Shown here piece after piece: positions 42,242-50,785 of a stretch of 64,000 nt of DNA. The notes below the pieces were generated by a model, which was given only the letters and a program-made list of their open reading frames with translations, ran no database searches and was not told where the DNA came from. Both the position numbers and the translations under genes were made by a program. Every line of letters starts with the position of its first letter. Within the stretch, counting starts at the first letter, position 1. Location: assembly GCA_025758045.1 (NCBI GenBank), contig CP107208.1, positions 2,108,001 through 2,172,000 of the forward strand. Reading direction: 5' to 3'. This stretch comes from Oscillospiraceae bacterium. Its GTDB lineage: Bacteria; Bacillota; Clostridia; Oscillospirales; Ruminococcaceae.

Positions 42242-43414
42242 ATGAAAATACTGCTTACGACCGATACCTGGGTTCCTACCATAAACGGCGTTGTAACGTC
42301 CACTGCCACCCTGCGTGCCGCACTGACGGCCCAGGGGCACGAGGTGCGGGTGCTGACCCTTTCCGGCGACAGCCATACCTATACAAAGGACGGTGTGACC
42401 AGCCTCGGCTCACTGGATGCCGGGCTGGTCTACCCAGGGGCCCGGATGCGCGCCCCGGCATTGAATCGTGCCATCCGTGATCTGATCGACTGGCAACCGG
42501 ATGTTGTCCACTCTCAGTGCGAGTTCAGCACTTTTGCCCTGGCACGCCGGATTGCGCACGCTGCGGGCGCACCGCTTATCCACACCTATCACACGGTGTA
42601 CGAGGATTACACCCACTACTTTTCCCCCAGCCGCAGCATGGGGCGCAAGATGGCGGCGCTGTTCACCCGCATGATCTGCGCCGACTGCGACGCAGTCATC
42701 GCACCCACGCCCAAGATCAGCCGCCTGTTGGTGGGCTACGGCGTGCACTGCCCGGTGCGTATCATCCCCACGGGGCTGGACCTGCAGCGCTTTGCTGTGC
42801 CCCAGGATGATGCCCTGCGCAGCCGCCTGGGCCTGCCGCCGAAAGAGGCAAACAAGACCGTCCTGCTCAGCCTGGGACGGCTGGCCAAGGAAAAAAACAC
42901 AACAGAACTTGTCGATTCTATGCAGAATTTGCCGGACGCAGTTCTGCTCATCGTCGGCGACGGCCCAGAGCGCGCCGTGCTGGAACAGCAGGCGCAAAGC
43001 CTCGGCGTTGCTGACCGCGTGATTTTCGTAGGGGCCGTCCCGCCTGCCGAGGTGCCTCGCTACTACGCGCTGGGGGATGTATTTGTCAGTGCCTCCACCA
43101 GCGAGGCTCAGGGCTTGACCTACATCGAGGCTATGGCCGCAGGATTGCCGCTGCTTTGCCATGCGGACCCCTGTCTGGACGCGCTGGTGCGGGAAGGGGA
43201 GACCGGCTGGGCCTACCACACGCCTGCCGAGCTGGCTGCCCGTGCCGCTGCTCTGCCCAAAGGTCACCAACTGGCTGCCATGAGGCAAAACGCCCGCCGC
43301 GCCGTGCAGCCTTACACGAAGGAACAGTTTGGTCTTAGCGTAGTGCAGCTTTACGCGGCGGCGCTGGGCCGTAAACACGCCGCCCGCAGTGCGGCAGGGG
43401 GGAATGTGGCATGA
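42242..43414 (+). CDS. GT4 glycosyltransferase, diacylglycerol glucosyltransferase-like
   Basis: Enzyme of 390 residues with the two-Rossmann GT-B fold. The N-terminus MKILLTTDTWVPTINGVVTS is typical of diacylglycerol alpha-glucosyltransferases; HSQCEFSTFALARRIA and THYFSPSRSMGRKM follow. The C-terminal nucleotide-sugar site has the E-x7-E motif in SEAQGLTYIEAMAAGLP (about residues 284-300). It probably puts the first glucose on diacylglycerol to make a membrane glycolipid, the anchor for lipoteichoic acid. It overlaps the VTT gene by four bases (ATGA). Confidence 0.8.
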   Translation: MKILLTTDTWVPTINGVVTSTATLRAALTAQGHEVRVLTLSGDSHTYTKDGVTSLGSLDAGLVYPGARMRAPALNRAIRDLIDWQPDVVHSQCEFSTFALARRIAHAAGAPLIHTYHTVYEDYTHYFSPSRSMGRKMAALFTRMICADCDAVIAPTPKISRLLVGYGVHCPVRIIPTGLDLQRFAVPQDDALRSRLGLPPKEANKTVLLSLGRLAKEKNTTELVDSMQNLPDAVLLIVGDGPERAVLEQQAQSLGVADRVIFVGAVPPAEVPRYYALGDVFVSASTSEAQGLTYIEAMAAGLPLLCHADPCLDALVREGETGWAYHTPAELAARAAALPKGHQLAAMRQNARRAVQPYTKEQFGLSVVQLYAAALGRKHAARSAAGGNVA

Positions 43415-43995
43415 TCAAAAAAATCAACCAGGCAGCGTCTATCCTGGGGCTGGTGCTCTGCGCCGTGCTGGCATATGTCTTTTGGAAAGCCGGGCTATTT
43501 GACTCCAAAGAAGCGCTGACCAGCTGCATCAGCCGGTTCGGCTGGGCAGGTCCGGCGGTGTTCATCACATTTCAGGCCGTGCAGGTGGTCATCCCCATCC
43601 TGCCCGGCGGGCTGGGGTGTCTGGCCGGGGTCATCCTGTTCGGTGTGTGGAAAGGCTTCTGGTACAACTATATCGGCATCTGCGCCGGGTCGATGGCGGC
43701 GTTTGCCATCGCCCGCGCCTGCGGCCGCCCGCTGCTGGAAAGCGTTTTCCCCGCCAAAATGATTGAAAAATATGACCGCTGGATGGGCAGCGGCAGCCGG
43801 TTTGCCAAGTGGTTCGCATTCCTTATTTTCATCCCGGTTGCGCCGGATGATTATCTCTGCTTTCTTGCAGGCACCACGCGCATCGGCTGGCGGCTGTACG
43901 CGGCCATCATCCTGCTGTGCAAACCGGCGTCCATTGCGCTGTACAGCCTGGGCCTGACCGTAGTTGCGCAAAATTTGCTGGGTCTTTGGAGGTGA
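43411..43995 (+). CDS. VTT/DedA-type (SNARE-associated, TVP38) membrane protein
   Basis: Membrane protein of 194 residues. After the first TM, the VTT-domain block VVIPILPGGLGCLAGVILFG and GFWYNYIGICAGSMAAFAIARACGRPLLE is clear, and the second conserved part FLIFIPVAPDDYLCFLAGTTRI follows. Members of this superfamily move or scramble lipids such as undecaprenyl phosphate or phosphatidylethanolamine. Sitting between two lipid glycosyltransferases, a role in flipping or supplying the glycolipid is plausible. Confidence 0.85.
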   Translation: MIKKINQAASILGLVLCAVLAYVFWKAGLFDSKEALTSCISRFGWAGPAVFITFQAVQVVIPILPGGLGCLAGVILFGVWKGFWYNYIGICAGSMAAFAIARACGRPLLESVFPAKMIEKYDRWMGSGSRFAKWFAFLIFIPVAPDDYLCFLAGTTRIGWRLYAAIILLCKPASIALYSLGLTVVAQNLLGLWR

Positions 43996-44000
43996 ACGCC

Positions 44001-44996
44001 ATGCGCACCGTACATATTTACAGCGGCTCGCTGGCGCTGGTCAGCAAAAGCGGGGTAGGGCAGGCAGCCAAACACCAGCGGGCGGCGCTGGAAAGCGTCG
44101 GCGTACACGTCGTCACCGATTGGGACTGTCGTGCCGAGGTGGTACACATCAACACCGTGCTGCCGGTATCACTTTGGGCGGCACGCCATGCCCGCCGCCG
44201 GGGGCAAAAGGTCATCTGGTACGGCCATTCTACCGAGAAGGACTTCCGCAACTCCTTCACCGGCTCCAACTTGCTGGCGCCGCTTTTCAAACAATGGCTG
44301 CGGCTGTGCTATAATCAGGCGGACCTCATCATTACACCCACGCCCTACTCAGCCAAAGAACTGGCAGGTTACCGTTTGCGCCCGACCATCGTGCCGCTTT
44401 CCAACGGCGTGGATACCCGGTTTTTTGCCCCCAACCCCGCCAGCCGGTCCATCCTGCGGGAAAAGTACCGCCTGGCGGCGGATAAGTCCGTGGTCATCAG
44501 CGTAGGGCATTATATGCAGCGCAAAGGGATACTGGATTTTATTGCGCTGGCTCGCAAAATGCCGCAGGTGCAGTTTTTGTGGTTCGGCTACACCGACCCG
44601 CACCTTGTGCCGCATAACGTCAAAGCCGCCATGGCGGATGCACCGGAAAACCTGCGGTTTCCGGGCTTTCTCTCCCAGGCAGAGCTGCGCACGGCCTACT
44701 GCGGGGCGGACGCCTTTTTGTTTTGCAGCTATGAGGAGACAGAGGGCATCGTGATATTAGAAGCCCTGGCCTGCTCAACGCCTACGCTGGTACGGGACAT
44801 CCCGGCCTATCGCGGTTGGTTACGGGACAGCGTAAACGTCCACACCTACCGCACCACGCAGGACCTGCCCACCCGCTTGCAGGCACTTTTGCAGCACAAA
44901 CTCCCCGATACTGCCGCAGCCGCCCGCCAAACCGCAGAGGAACGGGCACTACCCCGTATTGGAGCACAATTATTGGAATTATATAAAACATTATAG
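44001..44996 (+). CDS. GT4 glycosyltransferase, second glycolipid step
   Basis: GT-B glycosyltransferase of 331 residues, starting MRTVHIYSGSLALVSKSGVG with GGAGGTG before the ATG. PTPYSAKELAGYRLRPTIVP lies near residue 115, the donor domain starts VVISVGHYMQRKG near 165, and the E-x7-E motif is in YEETEGIVILEALACSTP (about 244-261). It resembles enzymes that add the second glucose to glucosyl-diacylglycerol. Five bases separate it from the VTT gene, so the three form one operon. Product assignment rests on gene pairing. Confidence 0.8.
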   Translation: MRTVHIYSGSLALVSKSGVGQAAKHQRAALESVGVHVVTDWDCRAEVVHINTVLPVSLWAARHARRRGQKVIWYGHSTEKDFRNSFTGSNLLAPLFKQWLRLCYNQADLIITPTPYSAKELAGYRLRPTIVPLSNGVDTRFFAPNPASRSILREKYRLAADKSVVISVGHYMQRKGILDFIALARKMPQVQFLWFGYTDPHLVPHNVKAAMADAPENLRFPGFLSQAELRTAYCGADAFLFCSYEETEGIVILEALACSTPTLVRDIPAYRGWLRDSVNVHTYRTTQDLPTRLQALLQHKLPDTAAAARQTAEERALPRIGAQLLELYKTL

Positions 44997-45008
44997 ATCC
45001 TTTTTCCG

Positions 45009-45047
45009 CCCCGGAACAGCATCGATCTCGGCTGCTCCGGGGGTTTT
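45009..45047 (+). terminator. Terminator of the glycolipid operon
   Basis: CCCCGGAACAGC pairs with GCTGCTCCGGGG (one mismatch) around ATCGATCTCG, followed by GTTTT. Confidence 0.75.
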
Positions 45048-45188
45048 GTACCTGTCGAAACCTGCCGCACGCGCAACTTGCGCAATGGTCTATGACATAA
45101 AATGCGCAAATGTGGAGTAAATGTGCACAATTGTGGCGCGCCAGTTTCATAACAACTTACAAACTTGGGCAATATCGACAAAAACGGG

Positions 45189-45217
45189 TTGATTTTTGAA
45201 AAGACGCCATGTATAAT
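45189..45217 (+). promoter_or_regulatory. Promoter of the maltodextrin transport operon
   Basis: TTGATT (45189-45194) and TATAAT (45212-45217) are 17 bases apart, 95 bases before the malE-like start. Confidence 0.72.
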
Positions 45218-45248
45218 ATAGGCAATCCGAACGGAAAATGTATTCGAA

Positions 45249-45265
45249 TTGCGCAAACGAATTCA
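45249..45265 (+). promoter_or_regulatory. MalR-like operator ahead of malE
   Basis: GCGCAAACGAATTCA (45251-45265) matches 14 of 15 bases of the site at the GH13 promoter and contains a TTGCGCAA octamer (45249-45256); another octamer is at 45078. It lies about 33 bases after the -10, where bound repressor would block elongation. Confidence 0.6.
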
Positions 45266-45312
45266 CTCACTTGGATCTAACTTGTTTTCTTAATTGAAGG
45301 AGGAAAACGACC

Positions 45313-46674
45313 ATGAATGCAAAAAAGACCCTTTCTTTGAGCCTGGCCTCCGCCATGGCCCTCGGCCTGTTGGCAGGCTGCGGCAGCAGCGCTTCTTCCA
45401 CCGCTGCTTCCACTGCTGACAGCACCGCATCCGCTGCTGACTCCACCTCTACCGCTGCTACTGCTGATGCAGCCGGCAAGGTCTACTACCTGAACTTCAA
45501 GCCCGAGCAGGATGAAGCCTGGCAGGATCTGGCCGCCAAGTACACCGAGGAGACCGGCGTTCCCGTCACCGTCGTGACCGCTGCTTCCGGCCAGTACGAG
45601 ACCACCCTGATGAGCGAGATGGCCAAGAGCGATGCGCCCACTCTGTTCCAGGTCAACGGCCCTGTCGGCCTGGCCAGCTGGAAGGACTACTGCTACGACC
45701 TGTCCGGCTCCAAGATCGCCGGTGAGCTGACCAGCGATTCCTACGCCCTGAAGGACGGCGACGCCACCCTGGGCATCGGCTACGTTATCGAGAGCTACGG
45801 TCTGATCACCAACAAGACCCTGCTGGAAAAGGCTGGTTACAGCGTGGACGACATCAAGAGCTTTGCCGACCTGAAGAAGGTTGCCGAGGACATCACCGCC
45901 CGCAAGGACGAGCTTGGCTTCGCTGCATTCACCTCCGCCGGCATGGATGGTTCTTCTGACTGGCGCTTCAAGACCCACTTGGCCAACCTGCCCATCTACT
46001 TCGAGTATCAGGCAGACGGCATCAATAACACCGACGCCATCAAGGGCACCTACCTCGACAACTACAAAGACATCTTTGATCTGTACATCAACAACTCCAC
46101 CTGCGATCCCGCTGAGCTGGCTGGCAAGACCGGCGACGACAGCCGCAACGAGTTCCTGAACAACGAGGCCGTCTTCTTCCAGAATGGTTCTTGGGAGTAC
46201 AACAACCTGGTCGGCGATGGCAAACCCTTCACCGATGACGACCTGACCATGATGCCCATCTACATTGGCGTCGGCGACGAAGCCAACCAGGGCCTGTGCA
46301 CCGGCACCGAGAACTACTGGTGCGTCAACAAGGAAGCCAGCGAGGACGACATCAACGCTACTCTGGACTTCATCTACTGGTGTGTTTCTTCTGACGAAGG
46401 CACCAAGGCTATGGCTGACGACATGGGCTTTGTTATCCCCTTCAAGGCCGCTGCTGAGTCCCCGAACCTCTTCGTCAAGGTCGACAATGAAATGACCGCT
46501 GAGGGCAAGACCCCCGTGGCCTGGAACTTCTCCACCATGCCTTCCGAGAACTGGAAGAACGGCGTTGGTTCTGCTCTGACCGCTTACGCCGCCGGTACCG
46601 GCAGCTGGGATGATGTTGTCACCGCCTTCGTGGATGGCTGGGCAAGCGAGGCTGCTTTGAACGCTGCTGCATAA
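45313..46674 (+). CDS. Maltodextrin-type ABC solute-binding lipoprotein (MalE-like)
   Basis: Lipoprotein of 453 residues. The lipobox LAGC (Cys23) follows a short signal; a Ser/Thr/Ala-rich linker runs to about residue 52. The binding domain begins KVYYLNFKPEQDEAWQDLAA and is rich in Trp/Tyr near the predicted cleft (WEYNNLV, TENYWCVN). RBS AAGGAGG precedes the ATG. It shares an operator with GH13 and an operon with MalF/MalG-type permeases and MalQ, which points to maltodextrins as ligand. No ATPase gene is present; an MsmX-like ATPase elsewhere is expected. Confidence 0.85.
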   Translation: MNAKKTLSLSLASAMALGLLAGCGSSASSTAASTADSTASAADSTSTAATADAAGKVYYLNFKPEQDEAWQDLAAKYTEETGVPVTVVTAASGQYETTLMSEMAKSDAPTLFQVNGPVGLASWKDYCYDLSGSKIAGELTSDSYALKDGDATLGIGYVIESYGLITNKTLLEKAGYSVDDIKSFADLKKVAEDITARKDELGFAAFTSAGMDGSSDWRFKTHLANLPIYFEYQADGINNTDAIKGTYLDNYKDIFDLYINNSTCDPAELAGKTGDDSRNEFLNNEAVFFQNGSWEYNNLVGDGKPFTDDDLTMMPIYIGVGDEANQGLCTGTENYWCVNKEASEDDINATLDFIYWCVSSDEGTKAMADDMGFVIPFKAAAESPNLFVKVDNEMTAEGKTPVAWNFSTMPSENWKNGVGSALTAYAAGTGSWDDVVTAFVDGWASEAALNAAA

Positions 46675-46703
46675 TCCCAATAAACCTAAAACGCAATACC
46701 TGT

Positions 46704-46737
46704 GGGGCGGGCGGAAATCGCCCGCCCCGCTTTTTTT
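46704..46737 (+). terminator. Strong terminator between malE-like and malF-like genes
   Basis: GGGGCGGGCG pairs with CGCCCGCCCC around GAAAT and is followed by GCTTTTTTT. It is a full intrinsic terminator inside the operon. Partial readthrough would give much more binding protein than permease. Confidence 0.85.
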
Positions 46738-46781
46738 AACGAAACGAAGCAAGAAAGAGAATCTGAAAAGGGGGCTTTCCT

Positions 46782-47633
46782 ATGGAAAAAGCCATAAAAC
46801 GCTACTGGCCCGTCTTTGTGCTGCCAACGCTGATTGCCTTTATTATCGGCTTTGTGTGGCCTTTCATCTGGGGCGCGGGGCTGTCCTTCTGCAAGTTCAC
46901 TACCGTTAAAAACGTGCAGCTCGTCGGCCTTAACAACTACAAAATGATCTGGATCGATGATACCTTCACCCATGCGTTCTGGTTCACGGCGGCTTTCACC
47001 ATCGTGTCCACCGTGCTTATCAATGTGCTGGCTTTCAGCATCGCACTGCTGCTTACCCGCGGCATGCGCGGCACCAACGCATTCCGCACGATCTTCTTCC
47101 TGCCGAACCTGATCGGCGGTATCGTGCTGGGCTACATCTGGCAGATTTTGCTCAACGGCATCCTTTCTGCCCTGGGCAAGCCGCTGCTCGCGCTGAACGC
47201 CACCTACGGCTTCTGGGGCCTCATCATCCTGATGTGCTGGCAGCAGATCGGCTACATGATGATCATCTACATTGCCGGTTTGCAGAACGTGCCCACCGAT
47301 CTGATCGAAGCGGCCCGCATCGACGGCGCTACCTCCCGCCAGATCCTCTTTAAGATCAAGGTTCCCATGGTCATGCCCAGTGTGACGATCTGCACCTTCC
47401 TGACGCTGACCAACTCCTTCAAGCTGTTCGACCAGAACCTCTCTCTGACGGCTGGCGAACCGGCCAAGCAGTCCATGATGCTGGCGTACAACATTTATGA
47501 TACGTTCTACGCCCGCTCGGGACCCCAGTGGAAGGGCATCGGCCAGGCCAAGGCTATGGTCTTTTTCCTCTTCGTGGTCGTTATCTCTCTGCTCCAGCTC
47601 CATTTCACCCGCTCTAAGGAGGTGCAGCAATAA
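46782..47633 (+). CDS. ABC permease, MalF-like
   Basis: Six-TM permease subunit, 283 residues, starting MEKAIKRYWPVFVLPTLIAF. The EAA loop reads LIEAARIDGATSRQILFKIK near residues 174-193. It lacks the extra periplasmic domain of the enterobacterial MalF, as is usual in Gram-positive sugar permeases. Its stop overlaps the next start by one base. Confidence 0.9.
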   Translation: MEKAIKRYWPVFVLPTLIAFIIGFVWPFIWGAGLSFCKFTTVKNVQLVGLNNYKMIWIDDTFTHAFWFTAAFTIVSTVLINVLAFSIALLLTRGMRGTNAFRTIFFLPNLIGGIVLGYIWQILLNGILSALGKPLLALNATYGFWGLIILMCWQQIGYMMIIYIAGLQNVPTDLIEAARIDGATSRQILFKIKVPMVMPSVTICTFLTLTNSFKLFDQNLSLTAGEPAKQSMMLAYNIYDTFYARSGPQWKGIGQAKAMVFFLFVVVISLLQLHFTRSKEVQQ

Positions 47634-48481
47634 TGGGCAAAACTGCTAAGGATCGCCGCATCAACTCGGTGCTGTCGGTCGTGCTTACCATCGTCTGCAT
47701 CCTCTGGATGTACCCGGTGTTCATGATTTTGATGAACTCGCTCAAGACCGAGCGTGCCATCACCACCACTCACGCCTTCGAGCTGCCCACCGCCGAGACC
47801 TTCGTGGGTCTGAAAAACTACATCTACGGCATCACGGAGATGGACTTCCTCTCCTCGCTGTGGTACAGCTTCATCATCACGATCTCCTCCGTCGCGCTGA
47901 TCTTGCTCTGCTGCTCGATGTGCGCATGGTACATCACCCGTGTGCAGGGCGTGCTCTCCAAGGGCATGTATTACCTGTGCGTCTTCAGCATGATCGTGCC
48001 GTTCCAGATGGTTATGTTCACCCTGGCCAAAACGGCAGATACCCTCAAACTGAACAACCCCTACAACATCTGCATCATCTATCTGGGCTTCGGCGCTGGT
48101 CTGGCGGTGTTCATGTTCACCGGCTTTGTCAAGTCGATGCCCATCGCCATTGAGGAAGCCGCCATGATCGACGGTTGCAACCCGCTGCAAATCTTCTTCA
48201 AAGTGGTTTGCCCCATCCTGAAGCCGACGATGATCTCCACTGCCATCCTGGAAACCATGTGGGTCTGGAATGACTATCTGCTGCCCACCCTGGTGCTGGA
48301 CATCAAGCAGTTCCGTACCATTCCCATGGCCATCCAGTATTTCCGCGGCAGTTACGGCAAGGTCGAGATGGCCCCCATGATGGCCTGCATTATGATCACG
48401 GTCATCCCCGTCATTGTGCTGTACCTGGCCTGCCAGAAGTACATCATCGACGGTGTTGTGGCCGGTGCGGTTAAGGGTTGA
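47633..48481 (+). CDS. ABC permease, MalG-like
   Basis: Second permease subunit, 282 residues, with six TMs. The EAA loop reads AIEEAAMIDGCNPLQIFFKV near residues 172-191 and the C-terminus ends IIDGVVAGAVKG. AAGGAGG at the end of the preceding gene serves as RBS. Translationally coupled to the MalF-like subunit. Confidence 0.9.
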   Translation: MGKTAKDRRINSVLSVVLTIVCILWMYPVFMILMNSLKTERAITTTHAFELPTAETFVGLKNYIYGITEMDFLSSLWYSFIITISSVALILLCCSMCAWYITRVQGVLSKGMYYLCVFSMIVPFQMVMFTLAKTADTLKLNNPYNICIIYLGFGAGLAVFMFTGFVKSMPIAIEEAAMIDGCNPLQIFFKVVCPILKPTMISTAILETMWVWNDYLLPTLVLDIKQFRTIPMAIQYFRGSYGKVEMAPMMACIMITVIPVIVLYLACQKYIIDGVVAGAVKG

Positions 48482-48527
48482 CAGAGGGCCCGAAAGTATA
48501 TTCCATTAGAAAGAGGTCAGTATTTTT

Positions 48528-50060
48528 ATGAGAACCAGCGGTATTTTACTGCCGATTTCCAGCCTGCCGTCCCCCGGCGGTATCGGTACCATGGGGGCTG
48601 CGGCCCGTGAATTTGTGGACTTCCTGCATGCGGCAGGGCAGCATTACTGGCAGATTTTGCCGGTTTGTCCTACCAGCTACGGCGACAGCCCCTATCAATC
48701 CTTCTCCACCTTCGCGGGCAACCCCTACTTTATCGATCTTGACCAGCTGGCCGAGGCCGGGCTGCTTACGCCCGAGGAGTACCGCACAATCGATTGGGAG
48801 AGCACGCCCGACTGCATCAACTATGGTGTACTGTACGAGAAGCGCTACCCCGTCCTACGCCGCGCCTGCGCCCGTCTGCTGGCCAACCCCCCAGAGGATT
48901 ATGAGCAGTTTTTGGCGGACAACGCTTTCTGGCTGCCGGACTACGCCCTGTTCATGGCACTGAAAGATGCCCACGGCGGTAAGTCCTGGCTGGAGTGGGA
49001 ACGCCCGCTGCGCCTGCGCAAACCGGCCGATCTGGATAAGGCCCGCCGCTATCATAAGGCGAGCATCGATTTCTGGCAGGCTGTGCAGTATCTCTTCTAC
49101 ACCCAGTGGAAAAAACTGAAAGCCTACGCCAATGCCCAGGGCGTCGAGATCATCGGCGACCTGCCCATCTACGTAGCGGCGGACAGTGTGGATGTCTGGA
49201 GCAGCCCGCAGGAGTTTCAGCTGGACGAAAACCTGCTGCCTATCGAGGTGGCCGGCTGCCCGCCAGATGGTTTCTCCGCCACCGGCCAGCTGTGGGGCAA
49301 CCCGCTGTTTGACTGGGACGCCATGGCCGCTACCGGCTACCGCTGGTGGGTGCGCCGCATCCGCCACTTGTGCAGCATCTACGATCTCCTGCGCATCGAT
49401 CACTTCCGCGGCTTCGCCGGGTACTACGCCATCCCTTACGGCGATAAGACCGCCGAGCATGGCCGCTGGCGCACCGGCCCAGGCTACAGCCTGTTTGCCG
49501 CCGTTAAAAGGGAACTGGGCAGCCCCCGCATCATTGCCGAGGACCTGGGTTTCCTGACCGACGATGTGCGCGAGTTGCTGGCCAAGTGCGAGTACCCCGG
49601 CATGAAAGTGCTGGAATTCGCCTTTGACAGCCGCGACGGCGGCGACTACCGCCCCCACAGCTATCCCACCAACTGCGTGGCCTACACCGGCACCCATGAC
49701 AACGAGCCTGTACAGGGCTGGTTTGCCACCGCCGATAAGACCGACACCGACCGTGCCGTAGAGTACCTGAATCTGACCAAAAAGGAAGGTTACCACTGGG
49801 GTATGATGCGCGGTGTCTGGGCCAGCACGGCCGATCTGGCCGTAGTACAGGCACAGGATGTGCTGGGTCTGGGGCATGAATCCCGCATGAACACGCCGTC
49901 CACCTTGGGCGGCAACTGGTGCTGGCGCGCACTGCCGGGTGCTTTCACCCCGGCACTGGCGCAAAAGCTCAACCATCTGATGGAGCTGTACGGCCGCCTG
50001 CCCGTAGAAGCCGCTCCGGAGGATGCAACCCAGGATCCGGCGGATTCCCCGTCCGTCTGA
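48528..50060 (+). CDS. malQ: 4-alpha-glucanotransferase (GH77), MalQ
   Basis: Amylomaltase of 510 residues, the usual length; transfers maltodextrin segments and releases glucose in the cytoplasm. Motifs: RTSGILLPISSLPSPGGIGTMG at the N-terminus, GDLPIYVAADSVDVWSSPQEF near residue 211, the nucleophile region LRIDHFRGFAGYY near 289, acid Glu in IIAEDLGFLTD near 337, and YTGTHDNEPVQGW near 386. Ends the maltodextrin operon 46 bases after the MalG-like gene and is followed by a strong terminator. Confidence 0.95.
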   Translation: MRTSGILLPISSLPSPGGIGTMGAAAREFVDFLHAAGQHYWQILPVCPTSYGDSPYQSFSTFAGNPYFIDLDQLAEAGLLTPEEYRTIDWESTPDCINYGVLYEKRYPVLRRACARLLANPPEDYEQFLADNAFWLPDYALFMALKDAHGGKSWLEWERPLRLRKPADLDKARRYHKASIDFWQAVQYLFYTQWKKLKAYANAQGVEIIGDLPIYVAADSVDVWSSPQEFQLDENLLPIEVAGCPPDGFSATGQLWGNPLFDWDAMAATGYRWWVRRIRHLCSIYDLLRIDHFRGFAGYYAIPYGDKTAEHGRWRTGPGYSLFAAVKRELGSPRIIAEDLGFLTDDVRELLAKCEYPGMKVLEFAFDSRDGGDYRPHSYPTNCVAYTGTHDNEPVQGWFATADKTDTDRAVEYLNLTKKEGYHWGMMRGVWASTADLAVVQAQDVLGLGHESRMNTPSTLGGNWCWRALPGAFTPALAQKLNHLMELYGRLPVEAAPEDATQDPADSPSV

Positions 50061-50131
50061 TATAAGGGCCGTGCCGTATCGCGGTGATGACCCGGACTTC
50101 TTCTCTTTTTTCTATCGTTTCTTTCTTGCAA

Positions 50132-50178
50132 ACAGGGTAAGGCCCTCGGCAAACCGCCGGGGGCCTTATCCTGTTTTT
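50132..50178 (+). terminator. Terminator after malQ
   Basis: A 19-base stem (ACAGGGTAAGGCCCTCGGC with its near-complement, two G-T pairs) around AAACC, ending in TTTTT. It lies directly before the PBP fragment. Confidence 0.85.
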
Positions 50179-50186
50179 GCTGCAGG

Positions 50187-50708
50187 ATGGGTCCGGTGGA
50201 ACTGGCATCCTGTTCCTTCGGCCAAAGCAGCAAGGTCAGCTATCTGCAGATGCTTACAGCGGTGTGTGCTGTTGTCAACGGCGGGCGGCTGATGCAGCCC
50301 TATGTTGTACAGCGCATTACCGCCCCGGACGGTACAATAATAAAAGAGGTAGAACCTACAGTGAAGCGGCAGGTCATTTCGGCTGAAACCAGCGCCACGA
50401 TGTGCAAGCTGATGGAAGGGGTGGTCACCAAAGGCACCGGCACCCGGGCGGCGGTGCCCGGCTACCGTGTGGGCGGCAAAAGCGGCACCAGCCAAAAGCT
50501 GGACAGCAAAAACGAGGGCGCCCGCATTGCCAGCTTTGTGGCGGTCGCGCCCATCGAGGCCCCACGGCTGGCGGTGCTGATCTGCCTGGACGAACCCCAC
50601 AGCTGGACCACCAGCGGCGGCGCCCTCTCCGGCCCCGTCTGCGCCGAGGTCCTGCAAAAGGCCCTGCCATATCTGGGGATAGAGCCGACGGAAATGGTAG
50701 AAAAATAA
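50187..50708 (+). pseudogene. C-terminal fragment of a class B penicillin-binding protein
   Basis: The open stretch reads PVELASCSFGQSSKVSYLQM and further to YRVGGKSGTSQKLDSKNEGA, the C-terminal third of a transpeptidase with the KSGTS motif. The N-terminal module and the active-site SxxK and SxN motifs are absent: the sequence starts just nine bases after the malQ terminator T-run, with no RBS. About 170 of an expected 600-700 residues remain, of the SpoVD/PBP2 type. It is best read as a remnant left by deletion or rearrangement. No frameshift is seen within the remaining part, so decay may be recent. Confidence 0.8.
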
Positions 50709-50744
50709 ATTTTAAAATTCATTAACGACATTTCCCTGCAAATC

Positions 50745-50753
50745 TGCTATACT
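50745..50753 (+). promoter_or_regulatory. Extended -10 promoter of the MacB-like ABC genes
   Basis: TGCTATACT gives an extended -10 about 33 bases before the ATPase start; no good -35 is visible at the expected distance. Confidence 0.45.
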
Positions 50754-50785
50754 AAAGCTACTTTAAAAAATAGGAGAGTTTTAGC

